In this document: positions 52,802 through 61,936 of the stretch, piece by piece | How positions within the stretch are numbered: position 1 is the first letter of the stretch | Layout of the letters: every line of letters begins with the position of its first letter | The notes under the pieces: generated by a model | The model's input: only the letters and a program-made list of their open reading frames with translations | Told to the model about the DNA's origin: nothing | Database searches by the model: none | NCBI GenBank assembly: GCA_963796225.1 | Contig: CAWCLK010000052.1 | Coordinates: 36,893-100,892, forward strand | Length of the DNA stretch: 64,000 nucleotides | Direction: 5' to 3' | Source: CAWCLK01 sp963796225 | GTDB taxonomy: Bacteria > Actinomycetota > Nitriliruptoria > Nitriliruptorales > Nitriliruptoraceae | Translations under genes and position numbers: made by a program

Positions 52802-53002
52802 GACGTCTTCCTTTTCTCTCGGCCGGACTCTCGGTGGGTCCGTGCCCCTGACGTCTGGTGTGCAGACTGGCCGATCCCGCCGCCCTCCGACCGTGCCGCC
52901 CGGCCCGGTTCTGGCCGCGACCGTCCTCGTCCCCGCGGGCCCTTCGGCCCCACCCCCGCGGGACCCGGGCCGGGCCCCCATGACGGACGGCCCCATGACG
53001 AC

Positions 53003-53029
53003 GGCGCCACCGGAAGGTCCGGTGGCGCC
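53003..53029 (-). terminator. Perfect 12-bp hairpin after membrane protein gene
   Basis: GGCGCCACCGGA and TCCGGTGGCGCC pair perfectly with a three-base AGG loop, 22 bases downstream of the minus-strand stop. The layout is the same as the hairpin at 52059-52087, which supports both being terminators. Confidence 0.65.
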
Positions 53030-53050
53030 GCGTGACGAGTGGAGGTGGGG

Positions 53051-53704
53051 TCAGTCCACGAACTCCTGGTCCGGGACCGTGTGCTTGCGCCGCAGCTGTG
53101 GGCGGGCGAAGGTCACCCCCGCCAGGACGAGCCAGGCTGCGAACGCGTACAGGGCCGGCGCCCAGGTGGCGGGGAACAGCAGGGCCGCGGCCACCATGAC
53201 GCTGGTGACCGCCCCGAACTGTCCCAGGGTCGAGTAACGGTGCAGCACCAGTCCCACCACGAGCAGCGGCACGGTCAGCCCCCACGTGGCGAAGCGCCAC
53301 AGGGTCAGGTCGACGGCCCACAACGTCCCGGCCAGGTCGGCCGGGATCGCCCCGGCGGCGGATTCGGACGCCAGGGCCCACAGCAGGCCCGCAGCCACGA
53401 CGAGCACGGCCGCGAAGGCGAGGGCGCCCTGGGTGAAGAGCATCGCCGCCCAGTTGCGGTCGATGATCGTGGCCCACAGGGCCTCACGGACGGCGACCGC
53501 GAAGACCACGAGGGCGATCGCGGCGCCCAGCCAGACCAGGGCGCTCAGGCGGGTCGTGGTCGCGTGGTCGGCGAACCACGTCAGCACCGCCCCGTCGTGC
53601 GAGGTGGGCGGTCCCCCACCGAAGAGCAGCAGGCCGCCGGTCATGCCGGCGGCGGTCACGACGGAGGCGATGCCGGCCAGTCGCTGTTCGGTTCGGGTCA
53701 CCAT
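53051..53704 (-). CDS. Six-helix membrane protein, unknown
   Basis: The 217-residue product has six hydrophobic helices: IASVVTAAGMTGGLLLFGGG, RLSALVWLGAAIALVVFAVA, LFTQGALAFAAVLVVAAGLL, WRFATWGLTVPLLVVGLVL, TSVMVAAALLFPATWAP and a final ALYAFAAWLVLAGVTF. I do not recognise the family; it is only superficially DUF4386-like. GGAG lies ahead of the ATG at 53704. A perfect hairpin closes the gene. Confidence 0.65.
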   Translation of the reverse strand: MVTRTEQRLAGIASVVTAAGMTGGLLLFGGGPPTSHDGAVLTWFADHATTTRLSALVWLGAAIALVVFAVAVREALWATIIDRNWAAMLFTQGALAFAAVLVVAAGLLWALASESAAGAIPADLAGTLWAVDLTLWRFATWGLTVPLLVVGLVLHRYSTLGQFGAVTSVMVAAALLFPATWAPALYAFAAWLVLAGVTFARPQLRRKHTVPDQEFVD

Positions 53705-53985
53705 GATCGTTCTCTCTCCAGTGCAGGGCAGTCCCGTCGGCGCGAGCCTGCGGCCCCGACCGGGCCCCCGACAGGGCCGTTCGGCCTGCGGGGCGGGGGC
53801 CGCTCGGAGGGCCCGGGGCGGCGGTTCGGACGCCATCCCCGGACCTCGTGCGCGCCCCGTCCCCCGACGATCCCAAGCATCGCACGCTTCCGACATCGCC
53901 GCACGCGGTTCGGCACAGTGGCCACACCGCCGGGACCCGTAGTCCCAGGCCCCGACGGCCACCGACCACGGGAGCCGACACCCCC

Positions 53986-54237
53986 ATGGAGCGCACGCAC
54001 GCGACCACGACGACACGGCATCACGACCAGGTCCGGCTGCAGCGCCGGGTCCACCGCACCCGACGACTGCTGCTGCAGGCTGCCGACCACCTGCTGGACC
54101 TCGACCTCGCCATCCGGGGCGACGACCTGGAACGGGCCGAGATGGCTCGTCGCCAGGCGGCGGAGACGGCCGCCGAGGCCCAGCGCCAGCTCGACACCCT
54201 CGACCCCGACGTCCAGCTGGTCATCACCCTGCCCTGA
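53986..54237 (+). CDS. Small helical hypothetical protein
   Basis: The 83-residue product is highly charged and helical (LQRRVHRTRRLLLQAADHLL then DDLERAEMARRQAAETAAEA), which suggests a short coiled coil. GGAG lies about 12 bases ahead of the ATG. I recognise no family. A weak hairpin follows the stop. Confidence 0.55.
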   Translation: MERTHATTTTRHHDQVRLQRRVHRTRRLLLQAADHLLDLDLAIRGDDLERAEMARRQAAETAAEAQRQLDTLDPDVQLVITLP

Positions 54238-54246
54238 ACGCCTGGA

Positions 54247-54261
54247 CGGCGCCGGGCGCCG
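54247..54261 (+). terminator. Short hairpin after the small helical gene
   Basis: CGGCGC and GCGCCG pair with a three-base loop 10 bases after the stop. The stem is short, and no U tract follows. Confidence 0.35.
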
Positions 54262-54317
54262 CCACGCCCCTCGGATATGATTGCGGACTCAACCATCCGG
54301 TTCGCGAAGGAGGGCCC

Positions 54318-55358
54318 GTGGCGGCCACCGGCGACGTCGTGCTGCAGCAGGTCGCGCTCGATCGCGTCTGGGCGACCGTGGACCCGTTCCTGTTCTGCGT
54401 CCACCACACCGACGCCTACCCGCCCGGCGACGACGAGCTCGGCCCCTGCGCCCCGTTGACGGGGCGCAGCATCGGGATGGACTTCTCCGGCCGCGACGGC
54501 TGGTCGATGTACCACGGCTCGCTGGTGCCCGGGTTCCCCCAGCACCCCCATCGCGGGTTCGAGACCATCTCGTTCATGCGGCGGGGGTTCATGGACCACT
54601 CGGACTCGCTCGGGGCGGCGGCGCGCTTCGGTCGCGGTGACGTGCAGTGGATGACGGCGGGCTCGGGGATCGTCCACGCCGAGATGTTCCCGCTGCTCGA
54701 CCAGGCGGCGACCAACGACACCGAGCTGTTCCAGATCTGGATCAACCTGCCGTCCGGCGACAAGATGGTCCCGCCGCACTTCTCCATGCTGTGGTCGCAC
54801 CAGATTCCCCGGCACACGTTCCTGGACGCGGCAGGGCGCCCGACCGAGGTCACCGTCGTCGCCGGCGAGCTGGTCCCGGGGCAGCGGGCCCCCGGCCCTC
54901 CGCCCCACTCGTGGGCGTCACGCCCCGAGAGCGACGTGGGGATCTTCCACCTCGGCTTCGTGCCGGAGGGCACCTGGACGATGCCGCCCACGTCGGGTGC
55001 CGACACGGTCCGCACCGTCTACGTGTTCGCGGGTGGGTCGCTGCGTATCGGCGACACCGAGGTCACGGGCGGGCACGGCGCCGTCGTGCGTCCGGACGTA
55101 CCGCTGCGGCTGGCCGACACCGGCGACGGGGCGGAGGTGCTCGTCCTGCAGGGCCGTCCCATCGGCGAACCGGTGGTGCAGTACGGCCCGTTCGTGATGA
55201 ACACGCGCGAGCAGATCCAGCAGGCCTACGCCGACTACCAGCGCACCCAGTTCGGCGGCTGGCCGTGGCCGGCCGACGACCCCCACCACGGGCGTGACCT
55301 GCGGCGCTTCGCCCGTCACGCGGACGGGCGCACCGAGGAGCTCGCCGCCACGGCCTGA
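54318..55358 (+). CDS. Pirin family protein
   Basis: The 346-residue product is a bicupin. Metal-binding motifs of the N-terminal cupin are HPHRGFETISFMRRG, MDHSDSLG and GIVHAEMFP, and LFQIWINLP follows. The C-terminal cupin lacks metal ligands, as usual for pirins. Pirins are iron-binding proteins with quercetinase or regulatory roles in different bacteria. GAAGGAGG just ahead of the GTG is a strong ribosome-binding site. TATGAT at 54276-54281 is a good -10 candidate, though I see no matching -35. Confidence 0.9.
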   Translation: MAATGDVVLQQVALDRVWATVDPFLFCVHHTDAYPPGDDELGPCAPLTGRSIGMDFSGRDGWSMYHGSLVPGFPQHPHRGFETISFMRRGFMDHSDSLGAAARFGRGDVQWMTAGSGIVHAEMFPLLDQAATNDTELFQIWINLPSGDKMVPPHFSMLWSHQIPRHTFLDAAGRPTEVTVVAGELVPGQRAPGPPPHSWASRPESDVGIFHLGFVPEGTWTMPPTSGADTVRTVYVFAGGSLRIGDTEVTGGHGAVVRPDVPLRLADTGDGAEVLVLQGRPIGEPVVQYGPFVMNTREQIQQAYADYQRTQFGGWPWPADDPHHGRDLRRFARHADGRTEELAATA

Positions 55359-55366
55359 ACCAGACC

Positions 55367-55784
55367 TCACTGCCCCCACGGGCCGACGCCCCGCACCCGC
55401 TCGACGGCGATGCGGGTCACGTAGCCGTCCGGGGGCTCGGGCATCGGGGGGAAGTCCACGTCGGGGCCGAGGTAGCGATGGGCCAGGTGCTGCAGCAGGG
55501 CCGGTGCCCCGCCCTCGGTCACCGTCGCCGTGCCCTCGACCACGAGGTAGGGACGCAGCCCGTGCTGGTCGAGCTCGTCGGACTCGAAGGAGACGACGAC
55601 GCGGGGGTCCCGGCGGAGGTTGGCCAGCTTGCGTTGGTCGAACAGCGTGGCGAACACCAGGTCGTCCCCGTCGAGGTCGAACCAGGCCAGGGTGACGTGC
55701 GGGGCGCCGTCCGGGTCGAGCGTGGCCACGTGGCCGTAGGCGCCGGAGGTGACGAGGTCGCGGGCGGCGGTGTCGACTGAGCAC
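55367..55784 (-). CDS. PPOX-class flavoenzyme, copy 1 (start region altered)
   Basis: This is a split-barrel pyridoxamine-oxidase-like protein of about 137 residues: HVATLDPDGAPHVTLAWFDL, FATLFDQRKLANLRRDPRVV and RPYLVVEGTATVTEG. Such enzymes bind F420 or flavin. The coding DNA is nearly identical to the gene at 61937-62350. Copy 1 lacks the ATG of copy 2. A GTG at 55784 would serve only if one base near 55777 is removed, giving a slightly different N terminus. Without that the frame runs on from the broken glycosyltransferase upstream. It may be an intact duplicate with one indel or a truncated copy. Confidence 0.75.
55375..55776. repeat. Direct repeat copy 1 (402 bp, PPOX gene)
   Basis: This segment matches 61945-62346 with the same orientation and, by eye, only three differences (55429 region C/T, 55440 region A/G, 55771 T/C). 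The match ends abruptly inside the start region of the flavoenzyme gene on one side and 17 bases beyond its conserved end on the other. The distance between copies is 6,570 bases. Confidence 0.85.
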
Positions 55785-56855
55785 CGGACCGGACGACCCG
55801 CCCGTACAGGTGCGCGTACGCCTCGGCGACGCGTGCGCGTTGCCGCGCACGGACAGACGCGGAGGCCGGTGCCGGTGGCCCGACCTCGACGGCCTCGTGG
55901 ACGGCGCGGCGCACGCTGGCGATGTCGAGGCCCGCGGGCCTCGTCGGCCCGGAACAGGTGGTGGGCGCCCTGGTCGGCATACCCACCGACCGTCGGGGCG
56001 AGCACGGCCGTCCCGAGGTCGCGACACAGCTCCAGCAATCCCGAGTGGGTCCCGAAGGCGTAGGGCAGGGCGAAGCCGTCGACACGCTCGACCAGGTCCT
56101 CCAAGGCCGAGATGGGACAGGTACGGGTGGACACGCAGGTCGACCAGGCCCTCGTCGCCGAGGTCACACGCCAAGGCGACGAGGTCGGGGTCGTGGTTGG
56201 CGCCCCGTGGCGAGACCACGTCGTGGTGCAGGTTTACCTGGAGGTCGAGGTCGTCCCGCTCACGGGCGACGTCGGCCGTCGTGGCGAGGAACGGGGCGCC
56301 GACCATGTTCGGCCGCAACGACTTGAAGTGCAGTCGCGAGCCGGTAGCGGCCGGCGGCCCGTCGGGACGCCGCGGCGTCGATCCGATCGAGCTCGGCGAC
56401 GTGCGGGTGCGGCAGCACCATCGCGGACCGGTCGCCAGCGTCGGCGGACCTCGGCGGCGGCGAACGGCGTGAGCGTGACGAGCGCGTCCGCGGCGGGCAC
56501 CAGCACGTCGAGGCCGGCGTCGTGCAGGTCCGGGGAGGCGTGGTTCGGGTTGCGCAGGTCGTGCACGGTGAAGACCAACGGGACGCCACGACGGCGGAGG
56601 ACGCGCACGAGCCCTGCCAGCTGGTCAGGGTCGTAGTACTCGAACCCGAAGTGGACGTGCAGCAGGTCGGGGCGGTCGATGGACGGGCACGTCCCACCAG
56701 TCCGGGTCGAGGAAGCAGGGCGTGCGGTGGTCGTCGCCCGACGGGTCGCGTAGCCGCTGGACGGCCGGATGTGCGAGGCGGCGGACGTAGACGTGGGTCG
56801 CCGGGACCGAGGCGACGCGAATCGGGTAGGTAGTGGCGATGGTGGTGGTGGGCAT
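55785..56855 (-). pseudogene. Glycosyltransferase, frame-broken
   Basis: Read across frames: IRVASVPATHVYVRRLAHP, CFLDPDWWDVPV, LLHVHFGFEYYDPDQLAGLV, GVPLVFTVHDLRNPNHASPD, DVLVPAADALVTLTPFAAAE, DLDLQVNLHHDVVSPRGAN, ERVDGFALPYAFGTHSGLLE and RVAEAYAHLYGRVV. This is the order of a GT-B glycosyltransferase, and the THSGLLELCRDLGT donor-site region is close to that of the plus-strand paralogue at 59200-60244. At least four frame changes are needed. The 3-prime end runs into PPOX copy 1. Confidence 0.7.
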
Positions 56856-57080
56856 GAGCGGACATGACTGGGGGCCAGGCGAGGCGGCGAGTACGTCCGA
56901 AGGTCGGCGTCATCCCCGTCCGTAGACAGGGTCGGCTGGCAAGGCGCATGACCCTTCGAAGGCATCAGCGGCGGTCTCCGGGGCGCATCCTCGTTCGAAC
57001 CCGGATGGATCCTGGGATCACGCCAGCCGCCACGCCCTGCCCCTGCGTCGGCCGTCCCCGTCGTCGCTCCAGGAGCGCTC

Positions 57081-58145
57081 GTGCGCATCGGCATCGTCGC
57101 CTCGTCCCGGCACCCGGTCCGGGAGCCCTTCGCGGGTGGGCTCGAGCGGCACACCCACGTCCTGGCCACCGCGCTGCGTGCCCGCGGCCACGAGGTCGTG
57201 GTCTTCGCCTCCGGGGACTCGGACCCTGAGCTCGGGGTCGAGCCGATCTGCCCGCACGCCAGTGGCCTGGACCTCAGCACGGCGGCGACCGAGGACCCGT
57301 CGATGCTGGCGCGCCGCTTCATGGAGGACCACCACGCCTACCTCCACCTCATGCTGCGACTCGCCGAACGCGACGACCTCGACATCGTCCAGAACAGCTC
57401 CCTGCACCACCTGCCCGTGGCCATGGCGCCCACACTGCCGATGCCGGTGGTCACGACGCTGCACACCCCGCCCATCCCGTGGATCGAGAGCGCGACCACG
57501 GCCTCGCCAACCCCGACGCCGTGCACCTTCGTCGCCGTGTCCCGGCACACCGCCGACGCGTGGACCCGCGTCCCCGTCTCCCAGGTCGTCCACAACGGCA
57601 TCGACATGGAGGCCTGGCCGTTCCGCGAGCAGGCCGACGCCGACCTGGCGATCTGGACCGGGCGTCTGGTCCCCGAGAAGGGGCCGCACCTGGCGATCGA
57701 CGCCGCTCATCGCGCAGGGATGCGCATCCACCTGGCCGGACCGGAGGACTTCGACTACGTCCAGGACGAGGTCGTCCCGCGCATGGCGCCCGGCGACCGG
57801 CTGCTGGGCCACCTCGGTCAGGCCGAGCTCGCCGAGGCCGTGGGCCGTGCCGCCGTGCAGCTGTGCACACCGTGCTGGGACGAACCCTTCGGGCTCGTGG
57901 CCCCCGAGGCGCTGGCCTGCGGCACGCCGGTCGCGGCGTTCGACCGCGGGGCGCTGCCCGAGATCCTCGACGACCGGTGCGGCCGGCTGGCTCCTGCCGG
58001 GGACGTCGGGGCGCTGGCCGAGGCCGCAGCCGAGACGCGGGAGCTCGACCGCACCGATGCCCGTCGCCACGCCGAGACGCACTTCACGATCGGGGCGATG
58101 GTCGACAGCTACGAGCAGCTCTACACGCAACTGGTCGCCTCGTGA
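57081..58145 (+). CDS. Glycosyltransferase family 4
   Basis: The 354-residue GT-B enzyme has an N-terminal RIGIVASSRHPVREPFAGGL and a C-terminal donor domain with AIWTGRLVPEKGPHLAIDAA. The retaining-GT4 motif DEPFGLVAPEALACGTPVAA contains the E-x7-E pair. It transfers a sugar, probably from a nucleotide donor, to an unknown acceptor. The GTG start has AGGAG ahead. The stop overlaps the next GTG as GTGA. It is the only intact classical GT4 of the cluster. Confidence 0.9.
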   Translation: MRIGIVASSRHPVREPFAGGLERHTHVLATALRARGHEVVVFASGDSDPELGVEPICPHASGLDLSTAATEDPSMLARRFMEDHHAYLHLMLRLAERDDLDIVQNSSLHHLPVAMAPTLPMPVVTTLHTPPIPWIESATTASPTPTPCTFVAVSRHTADAWTRVPVSQVVHNGIDMEAWPFREQADADLAIWTGRLVPEKGPHLAIDAAHRAGMRIHLAGPEDFDYVQDEVVPRMAPGDRLLGHLGQAELAEAVGRAAVQLCTPCWDEPFGLVAPEALACGTPVAAFDRGALPEILDDRCGRLAPAGDVGALAEAAAETRELDRTDARRHAETHFTIGAMVDSYEQLYTQLVAS

Positions 58146-59203
58146 GACGGCACGTCGCCTTCTACGTCCACCACCACGGCCGCGGGCACACCACCCGGAC
58201 CCGCGCGGTGCTCGACGAGCTCGACGTCCCCGCGGTCGTGCTGACCAGCGTGCCGGGCCCACCCGGCACGTTCGGCGACGCCGAGGTCGTGCCGCTGCCC
58301 CGCGACGACGAGGCCGCCGAGGCAGGCGTGGCGGTCCCCCGACCCGCACAGCTGCACTACGCCCCGATCGGCGTGGCGGGACTCCGGGAACGCTCGGCCA
58401 CGATCACCCGGGTGCTGGCCGAACGCGCCCCGGCCGCCCTCGTCGTCGACGTCTCCGCCGAGGTCGCGCAGCTGGCCCGCCTGGCCGGGACCCCCACGGT
58501 CGTCGTGCGCCAGCACGGGGCCCGGTGGGACGCCGCGCACCGGGCGGCCTACGACGGGGCGGTGGGACTGCTCGCCCCCTTCGGTCCCGAGCTCGAGGAG
58601 CCCGACGTCCCTGACGACGTCCTCGCCCGCACCGTCCACGTCGGGGGGCTCGGTCGCGTGCCGACGATCGAGGACGGAGCGCGAGAGCGAGCACGCCACG
58701 TACTCGGCTGGCGTGCCCACCAGGTCGGCGTCGTGGTCCTCGTCGGGGCGGGGGGCGACGGGCCGTCGCCCGAGGACGTGGCCGCGGCGGCCGCAGCCAC
58801 CCCCGGCACCTGCTGGGCGGTGGTGGGCCCCGTGCGCGCGACCCTCCCAGGGGTGACCACGACCGGCTGGGTCGACGACCCCGCCCCCTACCTCGCGGCG
58901 GCGGACGTCGTCGTCGGGGCCGCGGGGCACAACACCGTCATGGAGGTGGCCGGCCTGGGTCGCCCCTTCGTGTGCATCCCCGAGGACCGTCCCTTCGCGG
59001 AACAGCACCGCAAGGCGGCACGGCTCGACGCGCTCGACCTCGCCGAGGTCCTGCCCGTCTGGCCCGACGCGGCCATGTGGCCGGGGGTACTCGACTGCGC
59101 CCGTGCGCGTGGTGACGCGCTGTCGCAGGTCGTGGACCCCGCGGCCGCGCGCCGGGCGGCGGACTGGCTCACCGACCTCGTCGACCGCCTCACCCGCCCG
59201 TGA
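58142..59203 (+). CDS. MurG-like glycosyltransferase
   Basis: The 353-residue product begins RHVAFYVHHHGRGHTTRTRA, with the Gly-His-rich start of MurG/MGT-type enzymes. Its donor end is TTTGWVDDPAPYLAAADVVV followed by GAAGHNTVMEVAGLGRPFVC and IPEDRPFAEQHRKA. The GAAGHNT...E element is the nucleotide-sugar binding site. The start and stop overlap the neighbouring genes by four bases each, so it is the middle gene of a three-gene set. Confidence 0.87.
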   Translation: MRRHVAFYVHHHGRGHTTRTRAVLDELDVPAVVLTSVPGPPGTFGDAEVVPLPRDDEAAEAGVAVPRPAQLHYAPIGVAGLRERSATITRVLAERAPAALVVDVSAEVAQLARLAGTPTVVVRQHGARWDAAHRAAYDGAVGLLAPFGPELEEPDVPDDVLARTVHVGGLGRVPTIEDGARERARHVLGWRAHQVGVVVLVGAGGDGPSPEDVAAAAAATPGTCWAVVGPVRATLPGVTTTGWVDDPAPYLAAADVVVGAAGHNTVMEVAGLGRPFVCIPEDRPFAEQHRKAARLDALDLAEVLPVWPDAAMWPGVLDCARARGDALSQVVDPAAARRAADWLTDLVDRLTRP

Positions 59204-60244
59204 CGCCACTCCCCCGCGTCCTGTCCCACCCCCCGGTCCACGACTACGTGGACCGGCTCCACGGCCATGCCGCCACGCTGGTCCACCGCGACGAGCCCTG
59301 GCCCCGCCTGCCCCACCTCCACGATCCGGCGTGGCTGGCCGCCCACGCCGGCGACTGGGACCTCGCGCACCTGCACTTCACCTGGGAGCAGTACCCGCCG
59401 GAGGTCGCTGCGCAACGTGCTAGGCAACCCATCGGCGGCTCGACACGCCGGTGGTGTGGACGGCCCACGACCTGCGCAACCCGCACCTGCCCGACCCGGG
59501 CGTGCAGGATCCCTACCTCGACGTCCTGGCCGCGGAGGCCAGCGCGGTCGTCACCCTGACGCTGGGTGCCGCCGAGGCCGTCGAGGCACGGGTCGGACGT
59601 CATGCCAGGTGATCCCCCACGGCCCGCTGGTGCCGCCCGCCCGCGCGGCCACGCTCCGCCGCCCCGCCGCGGCCGACGGACCGTTCCGTGTGCTCCTGCT
59701 CGCCAAGTCGTTGCGGGCCAACCTCGACTGGCGCACGCCGTTGGAGGTCGCGGCCCGGTGGGGTCCGTCGGACCCGGCGCTCGAGCTGCGCGTCCACCTG
59801 CATCCCGACGCGCCCCGCGCCGAGGAGGTGGCGCGGCTGGCGTCCAAGTCCTCGACCCGCCTGACCGTCGCCCCGCGGCTGTCCACCCCGGACCTGTGGC
59901 AGGCGATCCTGGACGCGGACGCGCTGCTGCTGCCGTACCGCTGGGGCACGCACTCCGGGCTGCTCGAGCTGGCCACGGACCTGGGGACCCCGGTGGTCGC
60001 CTCGGACGTCGGGTTCCTCGGCGAGCAGGCCCCGTGCCACCTCGTGGGCACCCGCGGTGGGGCGGTCGACGCCGATTTGCTCCACCGGACCCTGATGGCG
60101 CTGGCCCTGGGCCCCCGCCGCCGAAACGCGGTCCCCCTGTCGGCACGCGAGCACGACCTCGCACTGCTGCGGTCGGCGCACGCCACGCTCTACGCGGGGC
60201 TGGTGGCCTCGGGACCGCTGCCAGGCAGCGCGGTGCGGCGATGA
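59200..60244 (+). CDS. Glycosyltransferase, paralogue of the minus-strand broken copy (frame breaks)
   Basis: The protein of about 345 residues starts RVLSHPPVHDYVDRLHGHAA and LAHLHFTWEQYPPE. The middle (VVWTAHDLRNPHLPD, DVLAAEASAVVTLTLGAAEA) lies in another frame. The donor half (FRVLLLAKSLRANLDWRTPL, LDADALLLPYRWGTHSGLLE, RSAHATLYAGLVASG) is in a third. Shifts near 59412, 59440 and 59600 are needed. HDLRNP and WGTHSGLLE are shared with 55785-56855. The GTG overlaps the previous stop as GTGA. Confidence 0.75.
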
Positions 60245-61091
60245 GCGGAGGCACGTTCCTGCTCGGTCGCCTCGCGCAGCAGCTCGAGGTGCTCGCCGTC
60301 GGGTTCCCGCGCCACCAGGCCCATGCGGTCGAAGGCCGCGAGCCAGCCCTCCATCGGCCAGCGGCCCCACAGCTCGGAACCGCCGGGCGTTGCCGACGAT
60401 GGACGCGACGTGCTGGACCGGCGGGTCGAAGGTCTCGTGATGCTGGTGGTGCGCCAGCGCCCCGCCCACCCACGCCAGCGGGACACCACGGTCGCGGGCC
60501 CGGAACGCCAGGTCGGTGTCCTCGGCGCCGTACCCGCCGTAGCCCTCGTCGAACCGCCGGCGACCTCGAGCAGGGTGGCACGCCGGGCCGCGAAGGACAG
60601 CGACCAGAACAGGTGGTAGGCATCGGTCCGCTGCAGCGCGCCAACGGCCTCGGGAGGGTCGGGGCGCGAGGGGTGCGGCTGCCCCGCCGCTCGCAGGTCG
60701 GGCGGGTCGACGACGGCGGGTCACCTCGCTCCCAGTCGGGCCGAGGTAGCGGACGCCGCCCATGAGGATCCCGTCGAGCGCGTCGAGCGCGGTCGCGTAG
60801 GCCGCGACCAGCGACGGCTGGGGATGCAGTCGACGTCGAGCAGCACGACCGGGGGTCGTCGCGGTGCGGACCGCCACGTTGCGTGCGCGGGCCAGCGGCA
60901 GGTCACCGTCGGCGGCCACGTCGACGAAGCGCGTGGGCCACGGCGTGTCGGGCACCGCGCCGCGGGTCCTCGCCCCCGATGACCGCCACCACCTGGGCCA
61001 CCGGCGGCGTCGTCGACGCGAGCAGGCCGCGCACCTGGTTGACCAGCTGGGTCGTGCGGTTCCGCACGAGCGTGCAGACCGTCACCTCCAT
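60190..61091 (-). CDS. Glycosyltransferase family 2 / N-terminal galactosyltransferase-like (frame breaks)
   Basis: The protein begins EVTVCTLVRNRTTQLVNQVR, continues VPDTPWPTRFVDVAADGDLP, then LARARNVAVRTATTP, VVLLDVDCIPSR with the D-x-D metal site, DGILMGGVRYLGPTG and FDEGYGGYGAEDTDLAFRAR. The last is the catalytic ED-D of GT-A enzymes (DTDLAFR). HHQHHETFDPPVQHVASIVG follows. At least four frame changes are needed, so I cannot say whether it is functional. It converges with the preceding gene and overlaps it by 55 bases. The start ATG at 61091 has a plausible context. Confidence 0.72.
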
Positions 61092-61138
61092 CCGATCCAC
61101 CCTGCCGACGACGCCGCGAGCCTACGCACCGCCCGACC

Positions 61139-61927
61139 GAGGATGCCCGCATGACGGACACCGGCCACGATCACCGACGTCGCCATGGCGTGTGGTCGGC
61201 CGATGCGCACGGGCACCACGCTGGTCGCCGACCTGCTCGGCTCTCGCCCGACGTGGCCTACCTCGGTTTCGAGCTGTCGAGCAGTGGGCGGACGGACCGG
61301 CCTGCCTGGGCCGCACCGGGTGCGGACGACCGCACCTGCCGGCCCTGACGGCGACGACGCGACTCCCGCGCGCGTGGACGCGTGCGCGACGGGCTGACCG
61401 CGCAGCTGCGCGAGCACGTCGACCTCGCCGGGAACCGCCCCGACCTCGTGTGCTGAAGAACCCCCACCTGTGGCACCGCCTGCCTTCGTGGCGGCGGTGC
61501 TGCCTGGGGCGGGTCGTGCGCAGCGGCGGGACCGTGTGCCACGGTCGCGTCGCTGCGCCGGTTGTGGGACCGGTCGCTGGCGCAGCACGACCACGTCCAC
61601 CACCTGCCGCGGGACCCCCGACGGTGCTGGGACTACGTCCCGGCGTCGGAGGCGTCGACCCTGGACCCACAGCGCACGTTCCCCGGCGGCGACGTGGCCG
61701 TCCTGGGCGAGTTCGTCGATCGTGCCGAACGCGGCGGACGCCGTCGCCGCCGACCGTCCCGACCTCGTCCTGGGAGGTAGCCAGGAGGACGCGCCGCCGG
61801 AGGACACCACCAGCGAGATCCAACGGGCGCTGGGGCTGCGTCACACCGCTCGCGCGCCGAGCCCTGGACCCGGCACGCTCGAGAGTGGCGGCACCTGCTC
61901 ACCGAGGACGAGCTGCAGCGCCTCTGA
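61139..61927 (+). pseudogene. Sulfotransferase family protein, frame-broken
   Basis: GRPMRTGTTLVADLLGSRP is the 5-prime PAPS-binding loop of sulfotransferases. DVAYLGFELSS, LKNPHLWHRLPFVAAVLPG, LWDRSLAQHDHVHHLPRDPR and CWDYVPASEASTLDP follow in other frames, and the gene ends HLLTEDELQRL. At least five frame changes are required, and the N-terminal start is unclear. If repaired, it would transfer sulfate from PAPS to an acceptor, possibly the glycan made by the neighbouring glycosyltransferases. Confidence 0.65.
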
Positions 61928-61936
61928 CGGACGACC

